Notes: a model not told the origin generated them from the sequence alone. DNA of 64,000 bases from Bradyrhizobium sp. 138 (GCF_023074075.1 NZ_JADPKT010000002.1:62001-126000), one strand, 5' to 3'; positions 8,366 to 20,461 are shown, counted from the stretch's first letter. Made by a program: numbers and translations.

Positions 8366-9508
8366 TCAGATCAGCCCGCCCGCGTCCGCGACGCGGCGCT
8401 GGTGGTAGTCGGTGTCCCCGAAGCTGTTCTCGATCATGGTGAGGCGCTTGAAGTAATGGCCGATCTTCGCCTCCATGGTCATGCCGATGCCGCCGTGCAG
8501 CTGGATCGCCTGCTGTCCGACGAATTTCAGCGACTTGCCGATCTGCACCTTGGCAGCCGCGATGGCGTTCGTGCGCTCCTGCGCGTTCTCGAAATCACCA
8601 GCCATGGTCGCGAACATCGACATCGAGCGCGCCTGTTCGGCCGCGACGAACATGTCGGAGGCGCGGTGCTGCAGCGATTGGAACGAGCCGATCGCGACGC
8701 CGAACTGCTTTCGGGTCTTGATGTACTCGACCGTGGTCTTGAGGGATTCGTCCATCAGGCCGACCGCCTCGGCGCAGAGCGCGATGCGGGCCTCATCGAC
8801 CACGCGCTCGATCAGCACGAGCGAATCCTCGGGATTGCCGAGCACCGCGTCCGGGCCGATCTCGACGCCGGTGAAGGTGATGTCGGCGGCGTGCAGGCCG
8901 TCCTGGGTCGGATAGGACTTCTTCGCAACGCCCTTGGCGTTGGCGGGGACCAGGAACACGCCGATGCCGGTCTTGTCCCGGCGGTCGCCCTTGGTGCGCG
9001 CGGTGACGACGAGGGTGTCGGCATTCTCGCCGTTGAGCACGACGAACTTCTCGCCGTCGATCACCCAGCCGTCGCCCTTCTTCTTCGCGGTCGTCGAGAC
9101 GTCGAACAGATCGTAGCGCGAATTCTTCTCAAGCTGGGCGAACGCCAGCGTCTTGCTGCCGTCGATGATCCCTGGCACGTGCGCGGCCTTCTGCGCGTCG
9201 GTGCCGGCATGGCGCAGGAAGCCGCCGCCGATCACCACCGTCGCGAGATAAGGCTCGAGCACCAGCGCCTTGCCGAGCGCCTCCATCACGATCATGGTCT
9301 CGACGCCGCCGCCGCCGAAGCCGCCATCAGCCTCGCTGAAGGGAAGGCCGAGCAGGCCCTGCTCGGCAAGCTTGAGCCAGACCGTTTTGCTCCAGCCACC
9401 CTTCTCCTTCATGTATTTCTTGCGCTGCTCGAAATCGTAGGAATCGGTCAAGAGGCCGTCGATGCTTTCCTTGAGAAGCCGCTGCTCCTCGTTCAGATCA
9501 AAATCCAT
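8366..9508 (-). CDS. pimD: Acyl-CoA dehydrogenase (pimeloyl-CoA dehydrogenase small subunit-like)
   Basis: The 380-residue flavoprotein oxidises acyl-CoA to 2-enoyl-CoA, passing electrons to ETF. MDFDLNEEQRLLKESIDGLL is the ACAD N-terminal helix, AQLEKNSRYD and VLNGENADTLVVTART the middle beta domain, and QLHGGIGMTMEAKIGHYFKR the C-terminal helical domain that contacts FAD. It is paired with a second ACAD gene (9641-10831) in the order pimF-pimA-pimC-pimD. That matches the pimeloyl-CoA dehydrogenase small subunit in Rhodopseudomonas pim operons as I remember them. Symbol is by context and length; substrate not proven. Confidence 0.85.
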   Translation of the reverse strand: MDFDLNEEQRLLKESIDGLLTDSYDFEQRKKYMKEKGGWSKTVWLKLAEQGLLGLPFSEADGGFGGGGVETMIVMEALGKALVLEPYLATVVIGGGFLRHAGTDAQKAAHVPGIIDGSKTLAFAQLEKNSRYDLFDVSTTAKKKGDGWVIDGEKFVVLNGENADTLVVTARTKGDRRDKTGIGVFLVPANAKGVAKKSYPTQDGLHAADITFTGVEIGPDAVLGNPEDSLVLIERVVDEARIALCAEAVGLMDESLKTTVEYIKTRKQFGVAIGSFQSLQHRASDMFVAAEQARSMSMFATMAGDFENAQERTNAIAAAKVQIGKSLKFVGQQAIQLHGGIGMTMEAKIGHYFKRLTMIENSFGDTDYHQRRVADAGGLI

Positions 9509-9535
9509 TTTGCTCTACTCTCCGGTATCTGATGT

Positions 9536-9617
9536 CGTCATGCCCGGCCTCGTGCCGGGCATCCACGTTCTTCGTGCGCTAGGCGCGGATGGCCGGGACA
9601 AGCCCGGCCATGACGGC
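9536..9617. repeat. Class C palindromic repeat
   Basis: CGTCATGCCCGGC at the left and GCCCGGCCATGACGG at the right, with a GCCCGGCCTCGTGCCGGGC hairpin inside. It separates pimC from pimD. A related copy lies at 47172-47303. Confidence 0.75.
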
Positions 9618-9640
9618 GAGTGCGTGGTGACAGGCAGGAA

Positions 9641-10831
9641 TCACAATCCCAGCACCGCCTTGGCGATGATGTTGCGCTGGATCTCGTTGGAGCCGCCGTA
9701 GATCGAGACCTTGCGGTTGTTGAAGTAGCTCGGCGCGATCTGGGCGGTCCAATCCATGGCTTCGTTCGAGCCGTCGTCGCCGTGTACATCGAAAGGAGCA
9801 GCGAACGGGCCGATCACTTCCATCAGCAGCTCGGTGGTGGTCTGCTGGATCTCGGAGCCCTTGATCTTCAGCACCGAGGAGGCCGGATTGGGCTTGCCTT
9901 TGCCGTGCTTGCCCTCGTCGGCGACGACGCGGAGCTGGGTCAGCTCGAGCGCCTTCAGTTCGATCTCGCAGGCCGCCAGCTTCTCGCGGAAGGCGGCGTC
10001 CTGGATCATCGGCTTGCCGGCGGATTCGACCTTGGAGGCAAGGTCCTTGATGCGGCGCAACCGCTCCTTGGAAACGCCGACGCGGGCGATGCCGGTGCGC
10101 TCGTTGCCGAGCAGGAATTTGGCGTAGTCCCAGCCCTTGTTCTCTTCGCCGATCAGGTTCTCATAGGGCACCTCGACGTCGTCGAAGAACACCTCGTTGA
10201 CCTCGGCGCCGCCGTCGATGGTCTGGATCGGGCGCACGGTGACGCCCTTCGACTTCATCGAGAACACGATGAAGGAGATGCCCATCTGCTTCTTGGCATT
10301 GTTGTCGGTCCGGCACAGGCAGAAGATCATGTCGGCGTGCTGGGCCAGCGTGGTCCAGGTCTTCTGGCCGTTGATGATCCACTTGTCGCCCTTGCGCTCG
10401 GCCTTGGTCTTGAGCGAAGCGAGGTCGGAGCCGGAGCCGGGCTCCGAAAACCCCTGGCACCACCAATCGTCGACATTGGCGATGCGCGGCAGATACTTCT
10501 TCTTCTGCTCCTCGTTGCCGAAGGTGTAGATCACCGGGCCGACCATGCTGACGCCGAAGGCAAGCGGCTGCGGCGCCGGATAGGACTGCAGCTCTTCGTT
10601 GAAGATGTAATGCTGCACTGAGGTCCAGCCGGTGCCGCCATATTGCGTCGGCCAGTGGCTGACGCCCCAGCCCTTCTTGTTGAGGATGCGCCACCAGGTC
10701 ACCATCTCGTCCTTCGAGAGGTGGCGGCCCTCGACCATCTTGCGCCGCGTATCCGGCGGCACGTTGTCGCGGAAGAACTGCCGCACTTCCTCGCGAAACG
10801 CCTGCTCTTCTTTCGTGAATGCGAGATCCAT
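9641..10831 (-). CDS. pimC: Acyl-CoA dehydrogenase (pimeloyl-CoA dehydrogenase large subunit-like)
   Basis: The 396-residue acyl-CoA dehydrogenase starts MDLAFTKEEQAFREEVRQFF. Signature elements are GFSEPGSGSDLASLKTKA (FAD/substrate binding), INGQKTWTTLAQHADMIFCL, and a C-terminal YGGSNEIQRNIIAKAVLGL. It lies 25 nt downstream of the CoA ligase and upstream of the second ACAD. This fits the large subunit of a heteromeric dehydrogenase for CoA esters of C6-C8 dicarboxylates, as in R. palustris pim. It would deliver 2-enoyl-CoA to PimF. The symbol is inferred from order and size. Confidence 0.85.
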   Translation of the reverse strand: MDLAFTKEEQAFREEVRQFFRDNVPPDTRRKMVEGRHLSKDEMVTWWRILNKKGWGVSHWPTQYGGTGWTSVQHYIFNEELQSYPAPQPLAFGVSMVGPVIYTFGNEEQKKKYLPRIANVDDWWCQGFSEPGSGSDLASLKTKAERKGDKWIINGQKTWTTLAQHADMIFCLCRTDNNAKKQMGISFIVFSMKSKGVTVRPIQTIDGGAEVNEVFFDDVEVPYENLIGEENKGWDYAKFLLGNERTGIARVGVSKERLRRIKDLASKVESAGKPMIQDAAFREKLAACEIELKALELTQLRVVADEGKHGKGKPNPASSVLKIKGSEIQQTTTELLMEVIGPFAAPFDVHGDDGSNEAMDWTAQIAPSYFNNRKVSIYGGSNEIQRNIIAKAVLGL

Positions 10832-10856
10832 CGGATCCTCCTGTGAACTTACTTAT

Positions 10857-12518
10857 CTATGGTTTGGATTGTGACGGTTTCTGCTGCTGGCGCAATTCGT
10901 GGCGTGACAATTTTCCGACCGGCGTGCGCGGCAGATCGTCAAGGAATTCGACCGCGGCCGGCAATTCATGCTTGCCGAGCCTGCCGGCCAGCTGCGCACG
11001 CAGCTCGTCGAGCGAGAACGGTTTTGCCTCGGGCCTGAGTTTGATGAAGGCCTTCGCGGCCTCGCCGCGATAGGGGTCGGGAATGCCGAGCACGATCACC
11101 TCGTGCACGCCTGGTATGGTGTAGATCGCCTGCTCGATCATCTGCGGATAGACGTTGAAGCCGCCGGAGATGATCATGTCCTTCTTGCGGTCGACGAGGA
11201 AGAAATAGCCGTCGGTGTCGACGTAGCCGATGTCGCCGGTGAGGAAGCGGCCGTCGACGAAGGCCTCCGCCGATCCCTCGGGCCTGTTCCAGTAGCCCCT
11301 GGTGACGTTCGGGCCCTTGATGCGGATCTCGCCGACCTCACCGGGTGGCAATACGCGTGTCGGATTGTCCAGCGCGACGACATCGAGCTCGATGCCTGGC
11401 AACATCAGGCCGATCGAGCCGGGCTTGTCGGGACCTGTGGGCGGATGGCCGGTGCCGGGCGAGCAGGTCTCGGTCATGCCCCAGCCGCTGCGCAGCTTCT
11501 TGCCGACCTTGCGCTCGAAGAAGTTCGCGATCTCCACCGGCAGCGGCGCGCCGCCGGAGCCAATGGTGACGAGCGAGGAGAAGTCGCGCTTGTCGAGGTC
11601 AGGCAGCGCCGCGATCGCGATCCACATCGTCGGCACGCCCGGAAAATAGGTCGCGCGCTTGACCTCGATGTCGCGCATCACGGCTTCGACGTCGAAGCGT
11701 TGATGCAGCGAGATCAGATTGCCGCGGCTGAGCGAGGACAGCAGCACCACGGTGAGCGCGTAAATGTGGAACAGCGGCAGCACGCAGATCACGCGCTCGA
11801 TGACATCGCCGCGCGCGGCGCGCGACGGCTTGCCCCAGACGTCATAGATCGACACAGCGGAGGTGAGATTGCCGTGCGTCAGCATCGCGCCCTTGGGCAG
11901 GCCGGTGGTGCCGCCGGTATATTGCAGCAGCGCGACGTCGTCGGCCGTTACCTTCGGCCATTCTGCCGGCGCGGGCGCGCCCTCGACGAAGGCTTTGAAG
12001 GTGACGATGCGGGAATCATCAGGGATCGCCGCCGTCGGCGTGCCGACCTTGCCCCAATTGTCATCCTCGCAGACGACGAGCTTGTCGACCAGGCCCTTCT
12101 CCAGAAATTTCAGCGCCGTCGGCAGCAGCGCTGCGAGATTGGACGTGACGAGCAGGCGCGAGCCGGAATCGGAGACCTTGTGAGTCAGTGCGATCTCGCC
12201 GTCGAGCGGCGACAGATGCGCAATGCGGGCGCCGGCCTTCAGCGCGCCGAAGAAGTTGACGGGGTGGTCCGGCGAATTGCCAAGGAACAGCGCGACTGAC
12301 GTGCCCTTGCCGCAGCCGGCGCGCAGGAACGCCGCGGCGGCGCGCGCGGCCTGAGCTGCGAGCTCGGTGTAGGTGATCGCACGATCGCGGAATTCCAGCG
12401 CGGTGCGCGGACCGTAGTCGGCGGCGGCTTTCGACAGCAGATCAGGCAGCGTGCCCTGGGCGATGGTGTCGTCCCACCGCACGCCCTCGGGATAAAACTG
12501 TTCGCCGGGATGGATCAT
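10857..12518 (-). CDS. pimA: Acyl-CoA ligase (dicarboxylate/fatty acid), PimA-like
   Basis: The 553-residue adenylate-forming ligase activates a carboxylic acid to its CoA thioester with ATP. LLQYTGGTTGLPKGAMLTH is the AMP-binding P-loop, GWGMTETCSPG the adenine-site motif, LTGDIGYVDTDGYFFLVDRKKDMIISGGFNVYPQ the hinge region, and PRTPVGKLSRHELR the C-terminal catalytic-lysine segment. Start 12518 (MIHPGEQFYPEGVRWDD) was preferred over an upstream ATG at 12536. It sits between PimF- and PimC-like genes, consistent with activation of pimelate-like dicarboxylates or fatty acids of C6-C14. Chain preference cannot be read from sequence. Confidence 0.88.
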   Translation of the reverse strand: MIHPGEQFYPEGVRWDDTIAQGTLPDLLSKAAADYGPRTALEFRDRAITYTELAAQAARAAAAFLRAGCGKGTSVALFLGNSPDHPVNFFGALKAGARIAHLSPLDGEIALTHKVSDSGSRLLVTSNLAALLPTALKFLEKGLVDKLVVCEDDNWGKVGTPTAAIPDDSRIVTFKAFVEGAPAPAEWPKVTADDVALLQYTGGTTGLPKGAMLTHGNLTSAVSIYDVWGKPSRAARGDVIERVICVLPLFHIYALTVVLLSSLSRGNLISLHQRFDVEAVMRDIEVKRATYFPGVPTMWIAIAALPDLDKRDFSSLVTIGSGGAPLPVEIANFFERKVGKKLRSGWGMTETCSPGTGHPPTGPDKPGSIGLMLPGIELDVVALDNPTRVLPPGEVGEIRIKGPNVTRGYWNRPEGSAEAFVDGRFLTGDIGYVDTDGYFFLVDRKKDMIISGGFNVYPQMIEQAIYTIPGVHEVIVLGIPDPYRGEAAKAFIKLRPEAKPFSLDELRAQLAGRLGKHELPAAVEFLDDLPRTPVGKLSRHELRQQQKPSQSKP

Positions 12519-12543
12519 TGCTTCATTAAACCACACAGACCAT

Positions 12544-12581
12544 CATTCCGGGGCGATGCGAAGCATCGATCCCGGAATGAC
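12544..12581. repeat. Class B palindromic repeat (short copy)
   Basis: CATTCCGGG and CCCGGAATGA flank a GATGCGAAGCATC hairpin, giving a 38-bp double palindrome in the 87-nt gap between pimF and pimA. Confidence 0.75.
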
Positions 12582-12605
12582 TGAGAGTTGGAGCGCAATA
12601 CCCGA

Positions 12606-14702
<2,097 letters not shown>

Positions 14703-14747
14703 GGTGTCCCTCCTTGGTGGGGCTATATACTTTTGTCGATTTCGCGG

Positions 14748-14766
14748 TGCGGAATTTAATTCCGCA
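14748..14766. promoter_or_regulatory. Perfect 19-bp palindrome, candidate IclR operator
   Basis: TGCGGAATTTAATTCCGCA is a perfect palindrome with 9-bp arms around a single central T. It lies 46 nt upstream of pimF and 68 nt upstream of the divergent IclR gene. IclR-family sites are commonly short GGAAT/ATTCC-type palindromes, so this is a strong candidate for control of both directions. A related 12-bp palindrome CGGAATATTCCG occurs at 21897-21908. Confidence 0.7.
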
Positions 14767-14833
14767 TCTTGACGGCAGGGTTATTTTGAAGCACGGACGT
14801 TGTCAACGACTCCGCGCAAGAAGCAGATCAGGG

Positions 14834-15700
14834 ATGAAGCGTACAGGAAAGAAGACCGCGACCGATCGGAACTTCGTCGTCGCGCTTTCCCGCGGACTGG
14901 ACGTATTGCGCGCATTCCAACCCAATGACGGCCTTCTCGGCAATCAGGAGATCGCGGCGCGGACCAATCTGCCGAAGCCGACCGTATCGCGGCTGACCTA
15001 TACGCTGACCAAGCTCGGCTATCTGGCGCCGGTTCCCCGCTTCGAAAAGTACCAGCTCACGCCCGCCGCAATGTCGCTCGGCTACGCAGCGCTCGCCAAT
15101 CTCGGTGTTCGGCATTTGTCCGAACCGTTTCGCGAAGACGTGATGCGTGCGACCGGCGGCGCCGTCGCCGTCGGCGGCCGCGACCGTCACAGCATGATCT
15201 ATTTCGGGCAGAGCCGCGGCAGCGAGACGGTCGGCGTTCAACTTGACGTCGGCTCCCGCGTGCCGATTGCAACCAGTGCGATGGGCCGCGCCTATTTCTG
15301 GGCGCTCGACGCCGACGATCGCGCAGAGCTCTCGCGCCTGCTGCGCGAGCATTACGGCAGCCGCTGGCCGAAGATGCGCGACGGGCTGGAACGTTCCGGC
15401 GAGACCGTCGCGAAATACGGTTTTGCGATTTCAGTCGGCGATTGGCACGACGACATCGGCGCCGCCGGCGTCGCGCTCAAGCTCAACGACGGAACCGGTC
15501 CTTACGCGTTCAATTGCGGCGCCCCCGCATTCCGTTTCACGGAAGAGCGTTTGATCAACGACATTGGACCGCGTCTCCTAGCGATGGTAAGGAACATCGA
15601 AGCGGCGCTCGGGGGTCTGATGCCGCATTCAAAAAAAGACATCAGCAAAAAGCTGAAATCAGGAGGAAAAGTTGCGCGTGTGGCCGAGGGGTTCAGATAG
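14834..15700 (+). CDS. IclR-family transcriptional regulator of the pim-like cluster
   Basis: The 288-residue protein has the IclR layout. An N-terminal winged helix (residues about 15-80, with NQEIAARTNLPKPTVSRLTYTLTKLGYL) is followed by a C-terminal effector domain (about 95-265, with VPIATSAMGRAYFWAL and the ISVGDWHDDIGAAGVALK pocket segment). A Lys/Arg-rich tail SKKDISKKLKSGGKVAR follows. It is divergent from pimF and 66 nt upstream of the ABC operon on its own strand, so it is well placed to control dicarboxylate or fatty-acid uptake and oxidation. Its effector is likely the substrate or its CoA ester, which is inference. Confidence 0.88.
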   Translation: MKRTGKKTATDRNFVVALSRGLDVLRAFQPNDGLLGNQEIAARTNLPKPTVSRLTYTLTKLGYLAPVPRFEKYQLTPAAMSLGYAALANLGVRHLSEPFREDVMRATGGAVAVGGRDRHSMIYFGQSRGSETVGVQLDVGSRVPIATSAMGRAYFWALDADDRAELSRLLREHYGSRWPKMRDGLERSGETVAKYGFAISVGDWHDDIGAAGVALKLNDGTGPYAFNCGAPAFRFTEERLINDIGPRLLAMVRNIEAALGGLMPHSKKDISKKLKSGGKVARVAEGFR

Positions 15701-15766
15701 CCTTTGTCATCACCGGGAGCGGTTCGCATCGCCCCCTTGCTCACTGAACGATGTGAGCGAGACGAG

Positions 15767-16560
<794 letters not shown>

Positions 16561-16564
<4 letters not shown>

Positions 16565-17274
16565 CGACACTGCTCAACGTCAAGGACCTGCGCGCCTATT
16601 ACGGCCAGGTCCAGGCGCTCCATGGCCTGTCCTTCTCGCTCAACGAGGGCTCGCTCGTGACGCTGCTCGGCGCCAACGGCGCCGGCAAGACCACCACGCT
16701 GCGCGCGATCTGCAACATGGTGCGCTCGACCGGCGCGATCGAGTTCGACGGCAAGCCGCTGAACAACCGCTCGACCGAGAACATCGTACGGTTCGGTATC
16801 GCCCATGTGCCGCAGGGCCGCGGCACCTTCACCACCATGACGGTGGAGGAGAACCTCCAGCTCGGGGCTATCACCCGCAAGGACAGCGCCGGCATCGTCT
16901 CCGACATCGAGCGCATGTATGCGCATTTCCCGGTGCTGAAGCAGCGCCACACCCAGCAGGCCGGCACGCTGTCCGGCGGCGAGCAGCAGATGCTCGCGGT
17001 TGCCCGCGCCCTGATGCTGCGGCCGCGGCTGATGCTGCTGGACGAGCCGTCCTTCGGCCTCGCGCCACTGGTGGTGCGCGACCTGTTCGGCATCCTCGGC
17101 AAGATCAACCGGGAGGACAAGGTGTCGATCCTGGTGGTCGAGCAGAACGCCCAACTCGCGCTCGAGCTCGCCGACCAGGCCTATGTGATCGAGACCGGCC
17201 GCATCGTGATGTCGGGCAAGGCCAAGGACATCGCGAACAACGAAGAAATCCGCAAATCCTATCTGGGTTACTGA
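16561..17274 (+). CDS. Branched-chain-type ABC transporter ATPase (LivF-like)
   Basis: The 237-residue second ATPase has Walker A GANGAGKTTT at about 37-45, signature LSGGEQQMLAVARAL, Walker B LMLLDEPSFGLAP, and switch region VEQNAQLALELADQAYVIETG. It pairs with the LivG-like subunit under the two permeases. Its stop is 12 nt before the LivH-like gene. It belongs to the hydrophobic amino acid transporter family; members in Bradyrhizobium and Rhodopseudomonas often carry aromatic or aliphatic acids rather than amino acids, and the pim context suggests that here. Confidence 0.93.
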
Positions 17275-17286
17275 GGGAGCCGGACA

Positions 17287-18165
17287 ATGGAGCTGTTCAC
17301 CAACCAGGTCCTGGCCGGCATCGCCACGGGCGCGATCTATGCCTGCATGGCGCTCGCCGTGGTCATGATCTACCAGGCCATCGACCATCTCAACTTCGCG
17401 CAAGGCGAGATGGCGATGTTCTCGACCTTCATCTCCTGGCAGCTGATGCAGTGGGGCCTGTCCTATTGGGCCGCCTTCCTCATCACGCTGGCATTCTCCT
17501 TTGTCGCCGGCATCGCGATCGAGCGCATCCTGTTCAAGCCGCTCGCCAAGGCCCCGGTGCTGACCAATGTCGCCGGCTTCATCGCGCTGTTTGCGATCAT
17601 CAACTCCTCGGCCGGCCTGATCTGGGACTTCACCATCAAGCAGTATCCGACCCCGTTCGGCTCCTCGCCCTTCCTCGGCAGCCAGCTGATCTCGACCCAC
17701 CAGGCCGGCATGATCGGTGTCACCGTGCTGCTGCTGCTCGGCCTTTATTTCTTCTTCCAGTACACGAGGATTGGCCTCGCCATGCGTGCTGCCGCCTCGG
17801 TGCCTGAATCGGCCCGCCTGGTCGGCATCAACACGAGCTGGATGATCGCGCTCGGCTGGGGCATGGCAACCGCGATCGGCTCGATCGCCGGCATGCTGAT
17901 CGCACCGGTGGTGTTCCTCGAGCCCAACATGATGGGTGGCGTCTTGATCTACGGCTTCGCCGCCGCGGTGCTCGGCGGACTGTCGAGCCCGTTCGGCGCC
18001 GTGGTCGGCGGCTTCCTGGTCGGCGTCTTCGAGAACCTCGCCGGCACCTACATCCCGGGCGTCGGCAACGAGCTGAAACTCCCGATCGCGCTCGCGCTGA
18101 TCATCTCCGTCCTGGTCGTCAAACCCGCTGGCCTGTTCGGCCGGCACATCGTCAAGCGAGTTTGA
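17287..18165 (+). CDS. Branched-chain-type ABC transporter permease (LivH-like)
   Basis: The 292-residue inner-membrane protein has about eight hydrophobic helices. Typical LivH features are the N-terminal LFTNQVLAGIATGAIYACMALAVVMIY, NFAQGEMAMFSTF near helix 2, AMRAAASVPESARLVGIN in the cytoplasmic coupling loop, and the C-terminal GGLSSPFGAVVGGFLVGVFENLAG. A GAGG ribosome-binding sequence precedes the ATG. It follows the ATPase gene by 12 nt and precedes the LivM-like gene by 2 nt. Confidence 0.93.
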   Translation: MELFTNQVLAGIATGAIYACMALAVVMIYQAIDHLNFAQGEMAMFSTFISWQLMQWGLSYWAAFLITLAFSFVAGIAIERILFKPLAKAPVLTNVAGFIALFAIINSSAGLIWDFTIKQYPTPFGSSPFLGSQLISTHQAGMIGVTVLLLLGLYFFFQYTRIGLAMRAAASVPESARLVGINTSWMIALGWGMATAIGSIAGMLIAPVVFLEPNMMGGVLIYGFAAAVLGGLSSPFGAVVGGFLVGVFENLAGTYIPGVGNELKLPIALALIISVLVVKPAGLFGRHIVKRV

Positions 18166-18167
18166 TC

Positions 18168-19187
18168 ATGAGCGCTGCAGAAGAAGTCGTTGCAGAAGGC
18201 CACCAGGCGGTCGAGGCGGTTCCGAAGCGGGCCATGACGCTGGGCACGGGCACCTCGCTGTTGGTGCTGGCGGTGCTGTTGCTCGTGCCGGTGTTCGTCA
18301 AGAACTTCGTCATCTTCCAGATGACGATGCTCCTGATCTACGGGCTCGCCGTGCTGGCGCTGAACATCCTGACGGGCGGAAGCGGCCAGTTCTCGCTCGG
18401 CCAAAGCGCGTTCTACGCCGTCGGTGCTTATACGTCGGCGGTGCTGATGGAGTACTTCAATGTCAATTACGCACTGACGATTCCGATTTCCGCCACGGTC
18501 TGCTTCGGATTCGGTTATTTGTTCGGCAAGCCGGCGCTGCGGCTGTCGGGCGTCTATCTCGCGCTCGCGACCTTCGCGCTGGCGACCGCGATGCCGCAAC
18601 TGCTGAAGCTGAACTTCCTCGAGCACTGGACCGGCGGCGTGCAGGGCCTCGTCGTCACCAAGCCTGACGCGCCGTTCGGCCTGCCGATGTCGCAGGACAT
18701 GTGGCTGTACTATTTCACGCTCATTGTGACGCTCGCGATCTACATCTTCTCGGTGAACCTGCTGCGCTCCCGCTCGGGCCGCGCTTTCATGGCGATCCGC
18801 GACAACGAGATCGCGGCCTCCTCGATGGGTGTCAACGTCGCGCTGTACAAGACGCTGGCCTTCGGGGTGTCCGCCGGCATCACCGGCGTCGCCGGCTCGC
18901 TCGGCGCCATCGCCGTGCAGTTCGTCGCGCCCGACAGCTACACCATCACGCTGGCGATCTCGCTGTTCCTCGGCATGGTCGTCGGCGGCGTCGGCTGGCT
19001 GCCCGGCTCGTTCGTCGGTGCTGCCTTCATCATCTTCGTGCCGAACATGGCGGAAAGCATCTCCAAGGGCCTCTCCGGCGCGGTGTTCGGCGTGCTGCTG
19101 TTCCTCGTCATCTACCTCGTGCCGCATGGCGCAAGGCAGATCGCGATCCTGGGCCAGCAATTCGCCGGCAAGGTCAGAAGAAACTGA
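18168..19187 (+). CDS. Branched-chain-type ABC transporter permease (LivM-like)
   Basis: The 339-residue permease has an N-terminal cytoplasmic stretch of about 25 residues, then eight or so membrane helices. LNILTGGSGQFSLGQSAFYAVGAYTSA and the coupling-loop sequence RSGRAFMAIRDNEIAASSMGVNV are LivM hallmarks. The ATG at 18168 lies 2 nt after the LivH stop; a TTG at 18162 would overlap and is less likely. The first of four binding-protein genes follows after 38 nt with no terminator between. Confidence 0.92.
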   Translation: MSAAEEVVAEGHQAVEAVPKRAMTLGTGTSLLVLAVLLLVPVFVKNFVIFQMTMLLIYGLAVLALNILTGGSGQFSLGQSAFYAVGAYTSAVLMEYFNVNYALTIPISATVCFGFGYLFGKPALRLSGVYLALATFALATAMPQLLKLNFLEHWTGGVQGLVVTKPDAPFGLPMSQDMWLYYFTLIVTLAIYIFSVNLLRSRSGRAFMAIRDNEIAASSMGVNVALYKTLAFGVSAGITGVAGSLGAIAVQFVAPDSYTITLAISLFLGMVVGGVGWLPGSFVGAAFIIFVPNMAESISKGLSGAVFGVLLFLVIYLVPHGARQIAILGQQFAGKVRRN

Positions 19188-19225
19188 AACTCGCAAAGAC
19201 TGTTGTTTAAACGAAGGAGATCGAA

Positions 19226-20461
19226 TTGCGTTTTGGAAGAACACTGCGAGCCGCCGCGCTGGTCACGGCAACGGCGGCCATTGCCCTCACCTCCGGCGCT
19301 GCACTCGCCCAAAAGAAATACGACACCGGCGCGACCGATGCCGAGATCAAGATCGGCAACATCATGCCGTACAGCGGTCCGGCGTCGGCCTATGGCATCA
19401 TCGGCAAGACCGAAGAAGCCTATTTCAAGATGATCAACGACAAGGGCGGCATCAACGGCCGCAAGATCAACTTCGTCACCTATGACGACGGCTATTCGCC
19501 GCCCAAGGCCGTCGAGCAGGTCCGCAAGCTGGTCGAGAGCGACGAGGTGCTGGTGGTGTTCAACCCGCTCGGCACGCCCTCGAACACGGCGATCCAGAAA
19601 TACCTCAACGCCAAGAAGATCCCGCAGCTCTTCGTCGCCACCGGCGCCACCAAGTGGAACGACCCGAAGAACTTCCCCTGGACCATCGGCTGGCAGCCCT
19701 CCTACCAGAGCGAAGCGCAGATCTACGCGAAATGGCTGATGAAGGAGAAGCCGGACGCCAAGGTCGCGATCCTCTACCAGAACGACGATTTCGGCAAAGA
19801 CTACCTCAAGGGCACCAAGGACGGCCTCGGCGCCAAGGCCTCGTCCATGATCATCATGGAGGAGAGCTATGAGGTGTCCGAGCCGTCGATCGACGGCCAC
19901 ATCGTCAAGATCAAGGCCGCCAATCCCGACGTGCTGCTGATCTACACCACGCCGAAATTCGCGGCCCAGACCATCAAGAAGACCGCCGAGCTCAGCTGGA
20001 AGCCGCTCCAGATCCTCACCAACGTGTCGATCTCGGTCGGCAGCGTGATGAAGCCGGCCGGCTTCGAGAACGCGCAAGGCGTGCTGTCGGCGGCCTATGC
20101 CAAGGATTCGACGGATCCGCAGTGGGCCAACGACCCCGGCATGAAGAAGTGGAACGAGTTCGTCGACAAGTACATGCCGGGTGCCGACAAGTCGGACACC
20201 AGCATGGTGTACGGCTATGGCGCCGCCTCGACGCTCGCCAAGGTGCTGGAAATGTGCGGTGACGATCTGACCAGGGCCAACATCATGAAGCAGGCGGCCT
20301 CGTTGAAGGATTTCGCGCCGGACACCATGCTGCCCGGCGTCAAGCTCAACACCGGTGCCACCGACTTCGCCCCGATTTCGCAGCTCCAGATGATGCGCTT
20401 CAAGGGCGAGAAGTGGGAACTGTTCGGCGAGATCATCAGCGGCGACGTCGCCACCGAGTGA
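19226..20461 (+). CDS. Periplasmic ABC substrate-binding protein 1 of 4
   Basis: The 411-residue type I binding protein (LivK/HAAT family) starts at TTG 19226, preceded by a strong GAAGGAGA. A signal peptide of about 27 residues ends ALA before QKKYDTG. The mature protein has IKIGNIMPYSGPASAYGIIGKTEEAYF at lobe 1 and YDDGYSPPKAVEQVRKLVESDEVLVV. It would capture the ligand and dock on the permeases just upstream. The likely ligand, from the pim context, is a dicarboxylate or fatty acid. A strong terminator follows at 20491-20522. Confidence 0.93.
   Translation: MRFGRTLRAAALVTATAAIALTSGAALAQKKYDTGATDAEIKIGNIMPYSGPASAYGIIGKTEEAYFKMINDKGGINGRKINFVTYDDGYSPPKAVEQVRKLVESDEVLVVFNPLGTPSNTAIQKYLNAKKIPQLFVATGATKWNDPKNFPWTIGWQPSYQSEAQIYAKWLMKEKPDAKVAILYQNDDFGKDYLKGTKDGLGAKASSMIIMEESYEVSEPSIDGHIVKIKAANPDVLLIYTTPKFAAQTIKKTAELSWKPLQILTNVSISVGSVMKPAGFENAQGVLSAAYAKDSTDPQWANDPGMKKWNEFVDKYMPGADKSDTSMVYGYGAASTLAKVLEMCGDDLTRANIMKQAASLKDFAPDTMLPGVKLNTGATDFAPISQLQMMRFKGEKWELFGEIISGDVATE

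Noticed and set aside
15442..15747. Small ORF in the 3' part of the IclR gene
   Set aside because: It lies inside the IclR coding region in another frame with low-complexity Arg-rich product.
18048..19244. 398-residue minus-strand frame over livM
   Set aside because: His/Arg/Asp/Gln-rich antisense frame typical of GC-rich DNA; the plus-strand permease has full family motifs.
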